Below, one piece after another: positions 44,338-54,401 of a stretch of DNA of 64,000 bases. The DNA is taken from contig OY725488.1 of assembly GCA_963281255.1 (NCBI GenBank), positions 10,265,524 to 10,329,523 on the forward strand, written 5' to 3'. The position numbers and the translations under genes are program-made. The notes under the pieces were generated by a model. The model was not told the origin of the DNA and made no database searches. It worked only from the letters and a program-made list of their open reading frames with translations. The DNA comes from Aphrocallistes beatrix (taxonomy: Eukaryota; Porifera; Hexactinellida; Sceptrulophora; Aphrocallistidae). Each line of letters begins with the position of its first letter. Position 1 is the first letter of the stretch.

Positions 44338-44690
44338 GGAATAAGGCCGAATTTTCAAAACTGGAATAAAGCCGAATTGATTAAACTAGAATAAGTCGAA
44401 TTATCATTTTGGATATAGAAGAAAAATGGTTTTTAATTTGTGAACTAAATAATGGATGGTCGATTGGGTGCATTTTTTTGGTTTGTTGGGAAACAGGGGA
44501 GATTTTAAGGATTTTGACGTGGAGTATTTTAAAATTCGCCTGATGAGGTGTTTTAAACAAATGTATATTTAACTTGTTTGTCACCTATTCATTTTAGTAT
44601 TACGTATATATCACTCGACTCTTTATAGTTGTGAAAATTCGGCCTTATCCCAGTATTGAAATAATTCGGCTTTATTCTGTCAACCCACAG
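44338..44690. mobile_element. Iteron-bearing MITE, copy 2
   Basis: Left iterons GGAATAAGGCCGAAT (44339), GGAATAAAGCCGAAT and GAATAAGTCGAAT; right iterons ATTCGGCCTTATCCC and ATTCGGCTTTATTCT. The centre (TGGTTTTTAATTTGTGAACT onward) is colinear with 391-800. Confidence 0.75.
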
Positions 44691-45271
44691 GTATTTCAGA
44701 ACGTGGATTAGTTTCCTAAATAATCAAATTACTTTCAGAGAATTATATAACAAATTAATCTAACTTAGCAAAACATTATTTAGATCTGCACAACTTTGCG
44801 TCACAAACACCATTTTAAATAGCAGCAATTAATAGTAAATATAACACAAGATAAAATACAGGTAAACCGCTAAAAGCAGCACTTCTGAAATACGGCAATT
44901 ACTAAATGAACTCCAGATTGACATTTTCAGTGCAAAATTATCTCCAAGATGGGATACTTTCTGGTGAACGCATGCTTATGTCCTAAAAATCCTTGCGTGT
45001 ATTTAATTAATATATTATTCTTCATCAATTTAATTAACAATATATAATAGATAAACTAAATTTCGAAATGTCTTGAGATGTCTACTCTCAAAGTTCATAA
45101 AAATCATTTTATCCACATATATTTAGGACGAAACAAACAGTAGGCACATGAAATAATCCAATTCCTGTTCCCTAATTTGATTTTTTCGTCGAGTTCAGGG
45201 TGTCACAATGAACTCGGAAAAACATTTATGAGTCAATTGTAACTACTAAACTTTAATACCGAATTAAAGTC

Positions 45272-45350
45272 ACAAGCGCGCTTCGCTTGCTTACGCTGCG
45301 CGGCTGGGGGAAACAAAGTGTCCGCAAAAGGCGCCCTTTGGGCGCTTAAG
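45272..45350 (+). repeat. GC-rich multi-hairpin repeat, forward copy
   Basis: ACAAGCGCGCTTCGCTTGC start, AAGTGTCCGC and AGGCGCCCTTTGGGCGCTT core. The last hairpin (GCGCCC TTT GGGCGC) keeps its pairing although the sequence differs from 1392 (CGCCC TGC GGGCG). Confidence 0.75.
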
Positions 45351-45427
45351 TTTCACAGTGATTAATTATAAGGTAGATAGCATCTATAAATACGTCTGTC
45401 TTACTGTTATAACGCCAACTTTAATGT

Positions 45428-45645
45428 TAAATCCCAGGATTCTGATCGGCTAATACATTTTCACATATTTTATGGAAAGGTTTGAAAATATTTCATTATT
45501 TGCCCCAGGTTCAAATCTCCACCATATCAAGAATATATGGTCCATATTTAGTGTAATTTAAACAGAATTTCCAGGAGCGAGCAGACGGACGTTGCACGCC
45601 GATGATGACATAAGGCATCTCCTATACTAGGAACTGCACCAAAAA
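45428..45645. repeat. Dispersed repeat, copy 2
   Basis: Same order of blocks as 21190-21420, with the conserved right end GGAGCGAGCAGACGGACGTT ... GACATAAGGCATCTCCTATA. Lies just 3' of the NHL gene at 45787. Confidence 0.7.
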
Positions 45646-45786
45646 TATCAATGGAAACTGTACCAAAAATATCAATGGAAACTGTTATGATATACAAAAG
45701 TAGAATAAACATAAAACTAACACAATCAAAAGTCAATAAAAATGGGAAAAACAAAAAGTTTGCATGTGGTACAAAATAAAAGTTGA

Positions 45787-47058
45787 TCAATGAGAAAATA
45801 TCTGCAACATATATTTTTTCCAATCAACAATAGCAATTGTTCCCAAACTATCTACTGCTATCCCAACAAGATCTTGAAACTGACCTTTCTCAATTCCTTT
45901 CTCGCCAAACTGAGTGAGTAGCTTCCCTTCTTTGGAAAATATCTTCACTTTATAGTCTTCATTATCTGCTACGAAAATATTGTGTTGCTGATCTAGACAG
46001 AAACAATAAGCACTGTTAATGTTATCTTTCTTAACAACACATCTTGTCAGAATGCCTTCTCTAGAAAATGCTTGAATTGGAAAATCTGTTTTAGATAGCA
46101 AAATGTAAAACAATTCTTGAGATAGAGATATATCTCTAATTTCGCTATTTTGCACACAGAATTCAGTCTTGAGAGATATTTTGTTTCTTTCAGTCAATCT
46201 TAAAGTTAACACTATTAAATTCATCTCCATCCATTGACTAGCATAAATATGAATATTATCTGTACATATACCTCTGAGAGGAAAATCATAAGATTTAGAC
46301 TTTTCATTCTTCTCAGTGGATTCATTCAATTTCAGAATTGCGTTATGACATTGCACGTAAATTGATTGGTTGTGAAATAGAATATTTCGTGGATATTTCA
46401 TTTCGTCATCTTTCACAGATCTGATCCATTCTCCGCCTCTAGAGAAAATCTGAACTCTGTGGTTCTCAATATCAGCTACATAAATATTCTCATTCATAGG
46501 ATTAATCGCTATTCCCCATGGATTATTGAGTTGATTTTCTTCTCTTCCTTCCTCACACTTACTCCATTTCAGTTGATACTGAGTATCTTCATTATAAACT
46601 AGAATCTGTTGATCACAGCGACACATTATATTTATACAATCTTTCAATTCATCTATTCTCCACGTTAACTTCACATTAGGAATATCAATATCCATTTCTC
46701 TTTTCACTAAATCAATTCCTTCGGAAATACTTGTATGACTGATTTGGGTGGAAGCAGGATTGAGTTTACAAAGTCTTCTCTCCAGTTCTTTTCTAAGATT
46801 TTCTATTTCTTCAATTTCTTTAAGAGTTTCAGTTTTTTTCTGCTCCATTCTAGTATTCACTTCTTCCCAAATAATGTCCAATTCTCGGATTATTTCTTCT
46901 TCTTTCTTTTCGATAAGAATTCTCATTTCTTTGCTGACTCTTCTTACTTCCAACTTCTTCTTTTCAATCAATTCTCTAAACAATTTCACTTTACTCTGGA
47001 GTTTGTTACTCACTCCGAATAAACTAACAGGAACAAATCCTGGATCTGCTGTTGCCAT
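45787..47058 (-). CDS. Coiled-coil plus NHL propeller protein, MATADPG type (intact)
   Basis: 423 residues from ATG 47058, the same length as 12894-14165 and colinear with it. Coil at 1-~130 (FRELIEKKKLEVRRVSKEMR, RMEQKKTETLKEIEEIENLR). Family block [23 protein letters not shown] blades: NPWGIAINPMNENIYVADIE, HRVQIFSRGGEWIRSV, GICTDNIHIYASQW, CFCLDQQHNIFVADNEDY, LVGIAVDSLGTIAIVDWKKY. No RING, B-box, signal peptide or membrane segment, so a cytosolic scaffold or recognition protein is most likely. The final blade (VDSLGTIAIVD) is better preserved than in the 12.9-kb gene. Confidence 0.85.
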   Translation of the reverse strand: MATADPGFVPVSLFGVSNKLQSKVKLFRELIEKKKLEVRRVSKEMRILIEKKEEEIIRELDIIWEEVNTRMEQKKTETLKEIEEIENLRKELERRLCKLNPASTQISHTSISEGIDLVKREMDIDIPNVKLTWRIDELKDCINIMCRCDQQILVYNEDTQYQLKWSKCEEGREENQLNNPWGIAINPMNENIYVADIENHRVQIFSRGGEWIRSVKDDEMKYPRNILFHNQSIYVQCHNAILKLNESTEKNEKSKSYDFPLRGICTDNIHIYASQWMEMNLIVLTLRLTERNKISLKTEFCVQNSEIRDISLSQELFYILLSKTDFPIQAFSREGILTRCVVKKDNINSAYCFCLDQQHNIFVADNEDYKVKIFSKEGKLLTQFGEKGIEKGQFQDLVGIAVDSLGTIAIVDWKKYMLQIFSH

Positions 47059-48034
47059 TATTTGTTCGTTAATATTTCAATAATGAACTGATCAAAAAGG
47101 TTATTAAGTTTGCTCTACAGTGAATTTAGCAGTTCAATTAAACTCAAGCATTAATAATAACATCTCAGTGAAATACTATACTCTCACAAAGGACTATAGT
47201 TTATGAGATAATTCTTACATTACACTTTACATTGTACATGATTCTATTTTTAGACATTAGTTCAGTACAACTCAGTTCAGTGTATTTAGCTAAGATATCA
47301 TTTGTATACTGTGAAAAATCTTGAGACATACTAAGTAGAACTTTTAAAACAATTCTTAACTCATTCCACATAATTCTTTTTTGTAACCTTCCATTTGGTT
47401 ATATTTGTTGGTTCGTAAAGAATAATTCGAGAATTTAGCTAATACTAATAATTAACTGATTTTGGTGGAGAGATACAATATGCATATTCAATATCAACTT
47501 AGTTACTCAATTAAAATTAATACTATTATGAGTCGCATAGCTGCCAAATTACTATAGTCAATTTCCTGGATGTAAAGCTACTCGTCATTTCCCATTGACA
47601 TTTGCTCATATCCCTGGATGTGATTGTGTGTGTTTAAACATCTAAATTCTAAAATTTATCTCACTCGCTCCGTTCATTCGAAAAAATCCCTCTAATCGTG
47701 TTTCGACGATTCTAGATGTAGCGATGGTGTGTAATCAACCAAGGCTTTTCTTTCACAGTTTTTCTTATCCCAAAGGGTGTCGGATTATGCGGGTTCTACT
47801 GAAATCGAATCGAAACTAAAATAGAGACTATACTAGAGAGAAAAGATATGTGATGCTAGCTCATAACTATTCACTAATTATATCATCCCTGCAAATTATT
47901 GTAAATAAGAGCATTTGAGAGTAAACAAGTGAAATTTTGGAAGAGAAATTAATTTAGAGTTTGAATTGTATTGTTGAGGTAATACGCAAAAAAGAAAAAA
48001 AAAGAGTGAAAAAGAGTGAACTATGTATCTGATT
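47059..48034. other. Intergenic
   Basis: 47060-47300 is the NHL 5' flank shared with 14.2 and 28.0 kb. 47640-47802 ends in a pogo-like terminus (TGTCGGATTATGCGGGTTCT). A-rich run at 47985-48015. No gene. Confidence 0.55.
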
Positions 48035-49270
48035 TTAGAATAGTTGGATTGGATTGCATCGATTTTCAGAGAAGACAATGATCCTGTTTTCTGAATTCAG
48101 AGCTATTCCTGTAGGTTTAATGAACTCTCCTCTGTTCTCTCCTTCTTTACCGAATTTGCGTATCAACTCTCCTCTGATTGAGAAGATAGCGACACAGTGA
48201 GAGAAGTAATCTGTCATGAGGATATTGTTCTGTTGATCTAGACAGATATGAAAAGATCGAATCAGAGGAGTACCTTCTCCACAACGTATCATCTCTCTAA
48301 CGAACTGATGTGAGTAATTGAATATATAAATGCAATGATAGCCTCCCTTCAATACTACAATCTCATTCTGAGTTAGTTTGATGTCTCTAGGACCAAAAAT
48401 ATGAAGAATGAACGAGTTGAAAGTAAGATTTAAATTCAAACACTGAATTCGATTATTACCATAATCGCAAATGTAGGCTAGATTCTTGATTGTTGAAATA
48501 GCAACACCTCCTGGAATGAGAAATTCAAGCTTTCCATTCCCTTTCTTCCCAACTGACTGTAAGAACTTCCCTTCAATAGAATACACAGTCATTAAATTAC
48601 TCAAAAGTTGTGTTACATAGACTTTGTTCTCATGAATGCAGATACCACAAGGCCCATCCATCTTCTGATTAAAGTGAAATAGGAAATCGAATGAACTAGT
48701 AAAGACTTGTATACGATTATTTCCAAAATCACAAACGTAAACATTATTTGTCTGAGAATGGATCGAGATTGATTCAGGATAACGGAACACTCCAATTTCA
48801 CTTGTTTTATCAGGACTGTGCTTACAAGCTGTCATAACAGGTTCTCCTTTCTTCTTGTAGTCGGCTTGTCCGATAATCCGAATCCCTCCTACCTTACTCA
48901 GTCTCCCTTCCAGTTCAGGATCCCACTCCAGCTCTACACGCCTCATTCTACCCTCAGCTGTCTCCAGACTCAATTCAAGCTCTCTAATGCGGTGATTCAG
49001 TGGAGCGATACTCAACTCGAAAGCTTTGTAGTTTTCATTTCCTTTCAGAGCAGACATGATACTCTCTTTAGAGGTGTGGAGCTGTTGAATTTCTTTCTCA
49101 ATCCCTTCTCTCCTGTAGCTAGCTACCAGCTGATCTATCTCTGATAACAGCATTGCTTCTCTCTCATGTAGTATTTGGTGAGAATGAAGAAACTTGGATC
49201 TTATCTCTTCTCTAACTTTCTCCACCTGAGATAGGAATGATTCACTTCCAGAATTATTCGAACTTGCCAT
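48035..49270 (-). CDS. Coiled-coil plus NHL propeller protein, MASS type (intact)
   Basis: 411 residues from ATG 49270; upstream in-frame codons reach only a TTG. Coil at 1-~145 (FLSQVEKVREEIRSKF, LLSEIDQLVASYRR, RIRELELSLETAEGRM). NHL blades at about 160-410: YPESISIHSQTNNVYVCDFG, NNRIQVFTSSFDFL, GPCGICIHENKVYVTQLLSN, NLAYICDYGNNRIQCLNLNL, CLDQQNNILMTDYFSHCV, KPTGIALNSENRIIVFSENR. This is the only complete member of the subfamily whose coil halves survive at 2623, 3672, 53548 and 60990, and it borders the Hsp70 cluster. Function unknown beyond a recognition propeller. Confidence 0.85.
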   Translation of the reverse strand: MASSNNSGSESFLSQVEKVREEIRSKFLHSHQILHEREAMLLSEIDQLVASYRREGIEKEIQQLHTSKESIMSALKGNENYKAFELSIAPLNHRIRELELSLETAEGRMRRVELEWDPELEGRLSKVGGIRIIGQADYKKKGEPVMTACKHSPDKTSEIGVFRYPESISIHSQTNNVYVCDFGNNRIQVFTSSFDFLFHFNQKMDGPCGICIHENKVYVTQLLSNLMTVYSIEGKFLQSVGKKGNGKLEFLIPGGVAISTIKNLAYICDYGNNRIQCLNLNLTFNSFILHIFGPRDIKLTQNEIVVLKGGYHCIYIFNYSHQFVREMIRCGEGTPLIRSFHICLDQQNNILMTDYFSHCVAIFSIRGELIRKFGKEGENRGEFIKPTGIALNSENRIIVFSENRCNPIQLF

Positions 49271-49605
49271 AACATAGAAACTAATCAAATGGGATGCCTT
49301 AAAAATTATAACGAGTTTGAATTCAAAATGGTTACAGTTTTGCTATGAAGATCGAAGTACTGTTGAGTTTTGTGATAAATAGTTCATATCTAGACGGAAT
49401 TAGGTTTTGCTAAGTTGTATACTTGTATATCGTTATATCATGTTTGAGTACTCAGACATTGAAATATGTTTGTTTATAACGAATACATTCAAAAGTAAAC
49501 TTGTGTCGCACACTACATTAAAATCGTGGTATCACTTTTACTTTTGTACAATGAGATAGTGCACAATAGGCCATATACTGTATTACGAAGCCTATACTGT
49601 ATGTA

Positions 49606-49944
49606 CACGGGCAAAAGCATTTGACCAACATGAAAACTTACATACAAATAGTATCAAAGTGGGTTTATTCACAAAGGAATATGTGCAAGTTTAAAAAGAT
49701 CTACAATTGATACCTGATGCTACTCGTCGCTATTCATGGCTATTATATATGATGGAGAATAGTGACATAAAGTGGCATAGGTTGATAATTTTCTAAATGA
49801 GGATAACTATTTGAGTTAAGAGTTTCAAAAATAAGTTATTTGGATGCGCAGTTTTCGAATTTGAAATAAAAACTAGAATATTTCTTACAGTTCTAGTACA
49901 TATGGGAAGGAATCAAGTGTTGAAATACTTTTATCCGGTTGGTG
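49606..49944. mobile_element. Tc1-like MITE, copy 1
   Basis: 339 bp bordered by TA (49604-49605, 49945-49946). Left end CACGGGCAAAAGCATTTGACC; right end, inverted, CACCAACCGGATAAAAGTAT. Other copies: 52956-53292 (inverted) and 61366-61704. Confidence 0.8.
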
Positions 49945-50073
49945 TATATCGGAAATATACCCTTAACTTTTACTAATCTTTCTCCATTGAATTAATTTTG
50001 GTTATTTTGCATTTAACCAAAAGAAACGTTATTTTTCATCAGAAGTAATATTAATGATTTCTATACTCTACCA

Positions 50074-50360
50074 AAGTCATCGAGTTAGCTCGACTCTAGC
50101 CACTGAAAATTTTCACGAAATAGAAGACTCGATGACTCATCACTTACAACTCACCGAAACAGGACTAGTGTGTCATCATTAATTTTTACAACAGCAAAGC
50201 TATGGTCATTTTGAGAGGACATATCAATCTATTTCAGCTAGTACCGATTCATAATCAATGAACAAATAGTAAATGAGTCTATAACTCGCGAGTCTTGAGT
50301 CTCATGACTCGAGTCATCGGAATTTGGGACGAGTCAGATGACTCGATGACTTGTGAAAAG
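50074..50360. mobile_element. GACTCGATGACT foldback element, flank of copy A
   Basis: Ends AAAGTCATCGAGTTAGCTCG and CAGATGACTCGATGACTTGT are inverted relatives, with further GACTCGATGACT and ACTCGCGAGT motifs inside. Also at 57071-57353 (inverted), about 57485-57610 (partial) and 61834-62090. It is part of the duplicated block, so the copies are not independent insertions. Confidence 0.65.
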
Positions 50361-50666
50361 CCCTTGTTAATTTCAAGGTTATTCTCATTCATTTTGTCAT
50401 CAATATATACTATTAAAACTATCGTATCTCAACAATGTAGTACTCCCACATAGCCCATTATGGTAAAATTAAAATATAATAAGTATGTTCAATCCCGGGA
50501 TCCTGGGATTAAACAAGATGCCAATCCCGAAATTCCGGAACTGTAAAAATACCCCGGGAGTGGAGTCCTTATTTCCAATGATTTAAATAAGTGGAAAACA
50601 ATCCTACTGAATACTGGCCTAATAATAACAAATTAAAATTTGTAAATTGTAGTATAAGTTCACATA

Positions 50667-52955
50667 TCAGATGATGAGTGAACTTGAAAGTATCCCCTCG
50701 CCAACGTGAAGCGCCAGTTTTATCATCACGGGCTGGCATTCCTTCTCAAGGTCCTTCTGATGGAACTCGAACTCTTCCTTCGTCGCGGTCTGGATAGAGC
50801 AGAGCCAGGTGACTGCTTCCTTCACTTTGTCTAACACCTTCTTCTTATCCTCTTCCGTGATCTTGTCCTTCACTCTGTCATCCTCTACCGTGCACTTGAC
50901 TTGGCAAGCGTAGCTTTCGAGGGAATTCTTGGCTTGGATGCGTTCTCTCTGTGCTTCATCTTCACTTTTGAACTTATCTGACTCATCAACCATTCGCTTG
51001 ATCTCAGCATCTGAGAGTCTGCTCTTGTCATTCCTAATGGTGATCTTCTCCATCTTATTGGTGCTCTTGTCCACAGCACTCACGTTTATGATTCCATTAC
51101 CATCAACGTCGAAAGTCACGTCGATCTGTGGTACACCTCTGGGTGCAGGCGGGATTCCAGTCAGTTCGAATTGTCCTAGCAAGTTATTGTCGGACGTCAT
51201 GGCTCGTTCTCATTCGAACACTTTTATAGGGAGGACTGACTGGTTGTCTGAGTAAGTGGTCAACGTGAGATGCTGCTTGGTGGGGATGGAGGTGTTACGC
51301 ATGATAAGGTTGGTCATGACGCCGCCTGCAGTCTCGACTCCGAGTGAGAGCGGAGCTACGTCGATGAGAAGAACGTCTTGCAACACTTCAGAGGTGTCTC
51401 CTGCTAAGATGGCAGCCTGGACAGCTGCGCCATAGGCCGCAGCCTCGTCGGGGTTGATACTTTTGTTCAATTCTTTCCCATTGAAAAAGTCCTGGAGAAG
51501 TTTCTGGATCTTTGGAATGCGACTGGAGCCACCTGCCAGCACGATATCTTGGATTTCACCCTTGCCTAGGCCCGCGTCTCTGAGGGCTTTCTCCACTGGC
51601 TCCAGCGTCCCTCTGAACAGGTCCTGGTTCAGCTCCTCGAAGCGTGCCCGGGTGATGCTAGTGTAGAAATCGATCCCTTCAAAAAGCGAGTCAATCTCAA
51701 TGTTAGCTTGAGCGCTGTGTGAGAGAGTTCGTTTGGAGCGTTCGCAAGCCGTCCTGAGACGACTTAAAGAGCGCTTGTTGGTGGAGAGGTCCTTCTTGTT
51801 CTTGCGCTTGAACTCGCCTAAGAAATGGTTCACCATTCGATTGTCGAAGTCTTCTCCGCCCAAGTGGGTATCACCAGCTATGCTCTTCACTTCGAAGATT
51901 CCCTCATCGATTGCAAGAACTGAGACGTTGAAAGTCCCGCCGCCCAGGTCGAAGATGAGCACGTTTCTCTCTCCACCGGTCTTCTTGTCCAGCCCGTAGG
52001 CGATAGCGGCTGCAATTGGTGCGTTGATGATCCTAAGCACGTTCAGTCCAGAGATAATTCCGGCGTCTCTCGTAGCTTGTCGCTGCGCATCGTTGAAGTA
52101 AGCGGGAACTGTCAAAACCGCGTCCGAGACTGTCTTTCCGAGGTAGTCCTCCGCTGTCTCCTTCATCTTCAGCAGGACCATGCTGGAGATCTCCACAGCG
52201 TAGAAGTTCCTCTTCTCGCCCCTGTACTCCACTTGGATCTTGGGCCGACCAGCATCGTCGATGACAGTGAAAGGCCAGTGCTTCTTGTCGGAATGGACGA
52301 TGGGGTCATCGTAGCGACGTCCGATGAGGCGGCTCGCATCGAACACAGTGTTTGAAGGGTTCATGGCGACCTGGTTCTTGGCTGCGTCTCCGATCAGTCT
52401 CTCTGTCGTTGAAGGCTACGTAGCTGGGTGTGGTGCGGTTTCCTTGATCGTTTGCAATAATTTCCACTTTCCCATGCTGGAATATTCCCACACAGGAGTA
52501 GCAGGTACCGAGATCAATACCGACTGCTGACATATTCCCATTCTTAGACTTGGTCGCTATACCTGATGGAAGATATGGTTGAGTGTATCCACTTCCTTCT
52601 TCAGAGTTACTCGATTTTAGTTGATCCCGACTATTTTCATTATAAACTAGAATTTGTTGATCACAACGACACATTCTATTTATACAATCTTTTAATTCAT
52701 TCACTTTCCACGTTAACTTCACATTAGGAATATCAATGTCCATTTCTCTCTTCGCACTTTCTATTGCTTCAGAAAATTCAGAAAAATGTGTCTCAATTGG
52801 ATTGAGCTTTCGAAGAATTCCATCAATCTCTTTTTTCTTAAATTCTAATTCTCGAATGTGCTTTTGAGTTTCAATTATCTTCTTTTCTATTTTAGTATTC
52901 ACTTCGTACAAAATATTATCCAATTCTCGTATTATTGATATTTCTCTCTTTTCTA
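50667..52955 (-). pseudogene. Coil-Hsp70 chimera, copy A (disrupted)
   Basis: Hsp70 codons run from about 52531 ([14 protein letters not shown]) to 50667, preceded in frame by part of the NHL-family coil and the remnant [20 protein letters not shown]. The coil is cut at 52955 by a Tc1-like MITE, so the MATADPG start is gone. Two internal lesions: a 2-base loss near 52405 (AACGACAGAGAG against AACGACACAGAGAG in copy B) and a TGA at 51210-51212 (GAA TGA GAA, where others have GAA GGA GAA). Catalytic positions, Hsc70 numbering: K71 is Ser, E175 is Ala (INAPIAAA), D199 is Asn (GGGTFNVS). The tail ends [16 protein letters not shown], without GGMP repeats or EEVD. Closest to copy D. Confidence 0.85.
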
Positions 52956-53292
52956 CACCAACCGGACAAAAGTATTTCAACATTTGACTCCTTCCCATAT
53001 GTACTGGAACTGTAAGAAATATTCTAGTTTTTATTTCAAATTCGAAAACTGCGCATCCAAATAACTTATTTTTGAAACTCTTAACTCAAATAGTTATCCT
53101 TATTTAGAAAATTATCAACCTGTGCCACTTTATGTCACTATTCTCCATCATATATAATGACCGCGAATAGCGACAAGTAGCATCAGGTATCAATTGTAGA
53201 TCTTTTTAAACTTGTACATATTCTTTTGTGAATAAACCCTTTAATACTATTTGTATGGAAGTTTACATGTTGGTCAAATGCGTTTGTTCGTG
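52956..53292. mobile_element. Tc1-like MITE, inverted copy at the 5' end of chimera A
   Basis: TA at 52954-52955, then CACCAACCGGACAAAAGTAT; other end ...TTTGTTCGTG with TA at 53293-53294. 337 bp. One side is coil coding sequence, the other is MASS-gene flank, a combination not seen at the other two copies, so a rearrangement breakpoint coincides with its end. Confidence 0.8.
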
Positions 53293-54401
53293 TACTACTG
53301 TATAGGCTTCGTAATACAGTATATGACCTATTGTGCACTATATTATGGTCCCACGACCTTAATGTAGTGTGCAACACAAGTTTTACCATTGAATGTATTC
53401 GTTATAAACAAACATATTTCAATGTCTGACTACACAAACATGATATCACAAATCTCAACAGTACTTCGATCGTCTATAGCAAAACTGTCACCATTTACAA
53501 TTCAAACTCGTTATAATTTTTCAGGTCTCTCATTTAGTTTCTATGTTATGGCAAGTTCGAATAATTCTGGAAATGAACCATTCCTATCTCAGGTGGAGAA
53601 AGTAAAAGATAAGATCCACGTTTCTCCATTCTCACCAACTATTACATGATAGAGAAGCAATGCTGTTATCAGAGATAGATCAGCTGGTAGCTAGCTACAG
53701 GGGAGAAGGGATTGAGAAAGAAATTCAACCCCTTGTTCGATTTCGCTCAGCTAGCTGTGCATAGTTAGGCATATATTGACCCTCTAAACTGTCTTTTAAC
53801 ACGATTTTCAAGATTTACTCATTACATAGCTAATGATTCTTGTGAGTATCGAGTCCAGTCAATCTGTAGTAGAAGTTCGAACAAGTACAACATAAATTAA
53901 TTTATACGAAAGAAGCTACCTAAGTGTGGTAAAGTCTAAAAAATCCCTTGCATTCGAAAGAACTCACATTACTAATCATCCTCTGTGATTTGGATATATC
54001 ACGTTAACATGATGACTGTTATTTATTTGGGAATAATATTAACTTTTTAGATTATTCTCTTCCAAAAATCTACATTTTATTCAATTTCAGTGTATTTTAA
54101 TTATAGTTAGCAAATATAATGGGATATCTGACATTGTTTTAGTTTACACAACGAGTCAATATCTGCAATTTTCAATTTTCTTATCTCTACGACTTTCCCA
54201 ATTCTTCAATCAATCCAGATAAGCAAAAAATCCTAGCGTTTTAATATATAAGATTTCACAAACTATAGTCCTATGAAAGAGTGTAGTATTTCAATGAGAT
54301 GTTATTACTAATGTATTTAAATGAATTTAATTTCATATTCTGAATATAATTAACTTTTATATAACTGAACTGTTCTCAATTAAAATAATAGCAAGTTTAT
54401 A
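53293..54401. other. 5' flank of Hsp70 chimera copy B
   Basis: Reverse-complement counterpart of 60353-61365. Contains the MASS-coil relic (53548-53730), a dispersed AT-rich repeat (54175-54260) and, next to the gene, the NHL-type 5' flank (54260-54401). I see no clustered GAA/TTC heat-shock-element array there. Confidence 0.6.
53548..53730 (+). pseudogene. 5' fragment of a MASS-type coil-NHL gene
   Basis: Begins MASSNNSGNEPFLSQVEKVK, as in 48035-49270. It shifts frame near 53630 and ends after GIEKEIQ. About 60 codons remain. The reverse duplicate at 60990-61104 has a larger internal deletion. Confidence 0.8.

Larger units (their letters stand above)
44203..45786. other. Intergenic with MITE, hairpin and dispersed repeats
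   Basis: MITE copy at 44338-44690, GC-rich hairpin at 45272-45350 and dispersed repeat at 45428-45645. The sequence between is AT-rich with no gene. 45650-45680 contains a short tandem duplication (ACCAAAAATATCAATGGAAACTG twice). Confidence 0.6.
49271..50666. other. Flank of Hsp70 chimera copy A
   Basis: Direct duplicate of about 61110-62394. In order: MASS-gene 5' flank, Tc1-like MITE (49606-49944), GACTCGATGACT element (50074-50360) and a hairpin-rich CAATCCCGGGATCCTGGGATT stretch (50488-50570). No gene. Confidence 0.7.
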
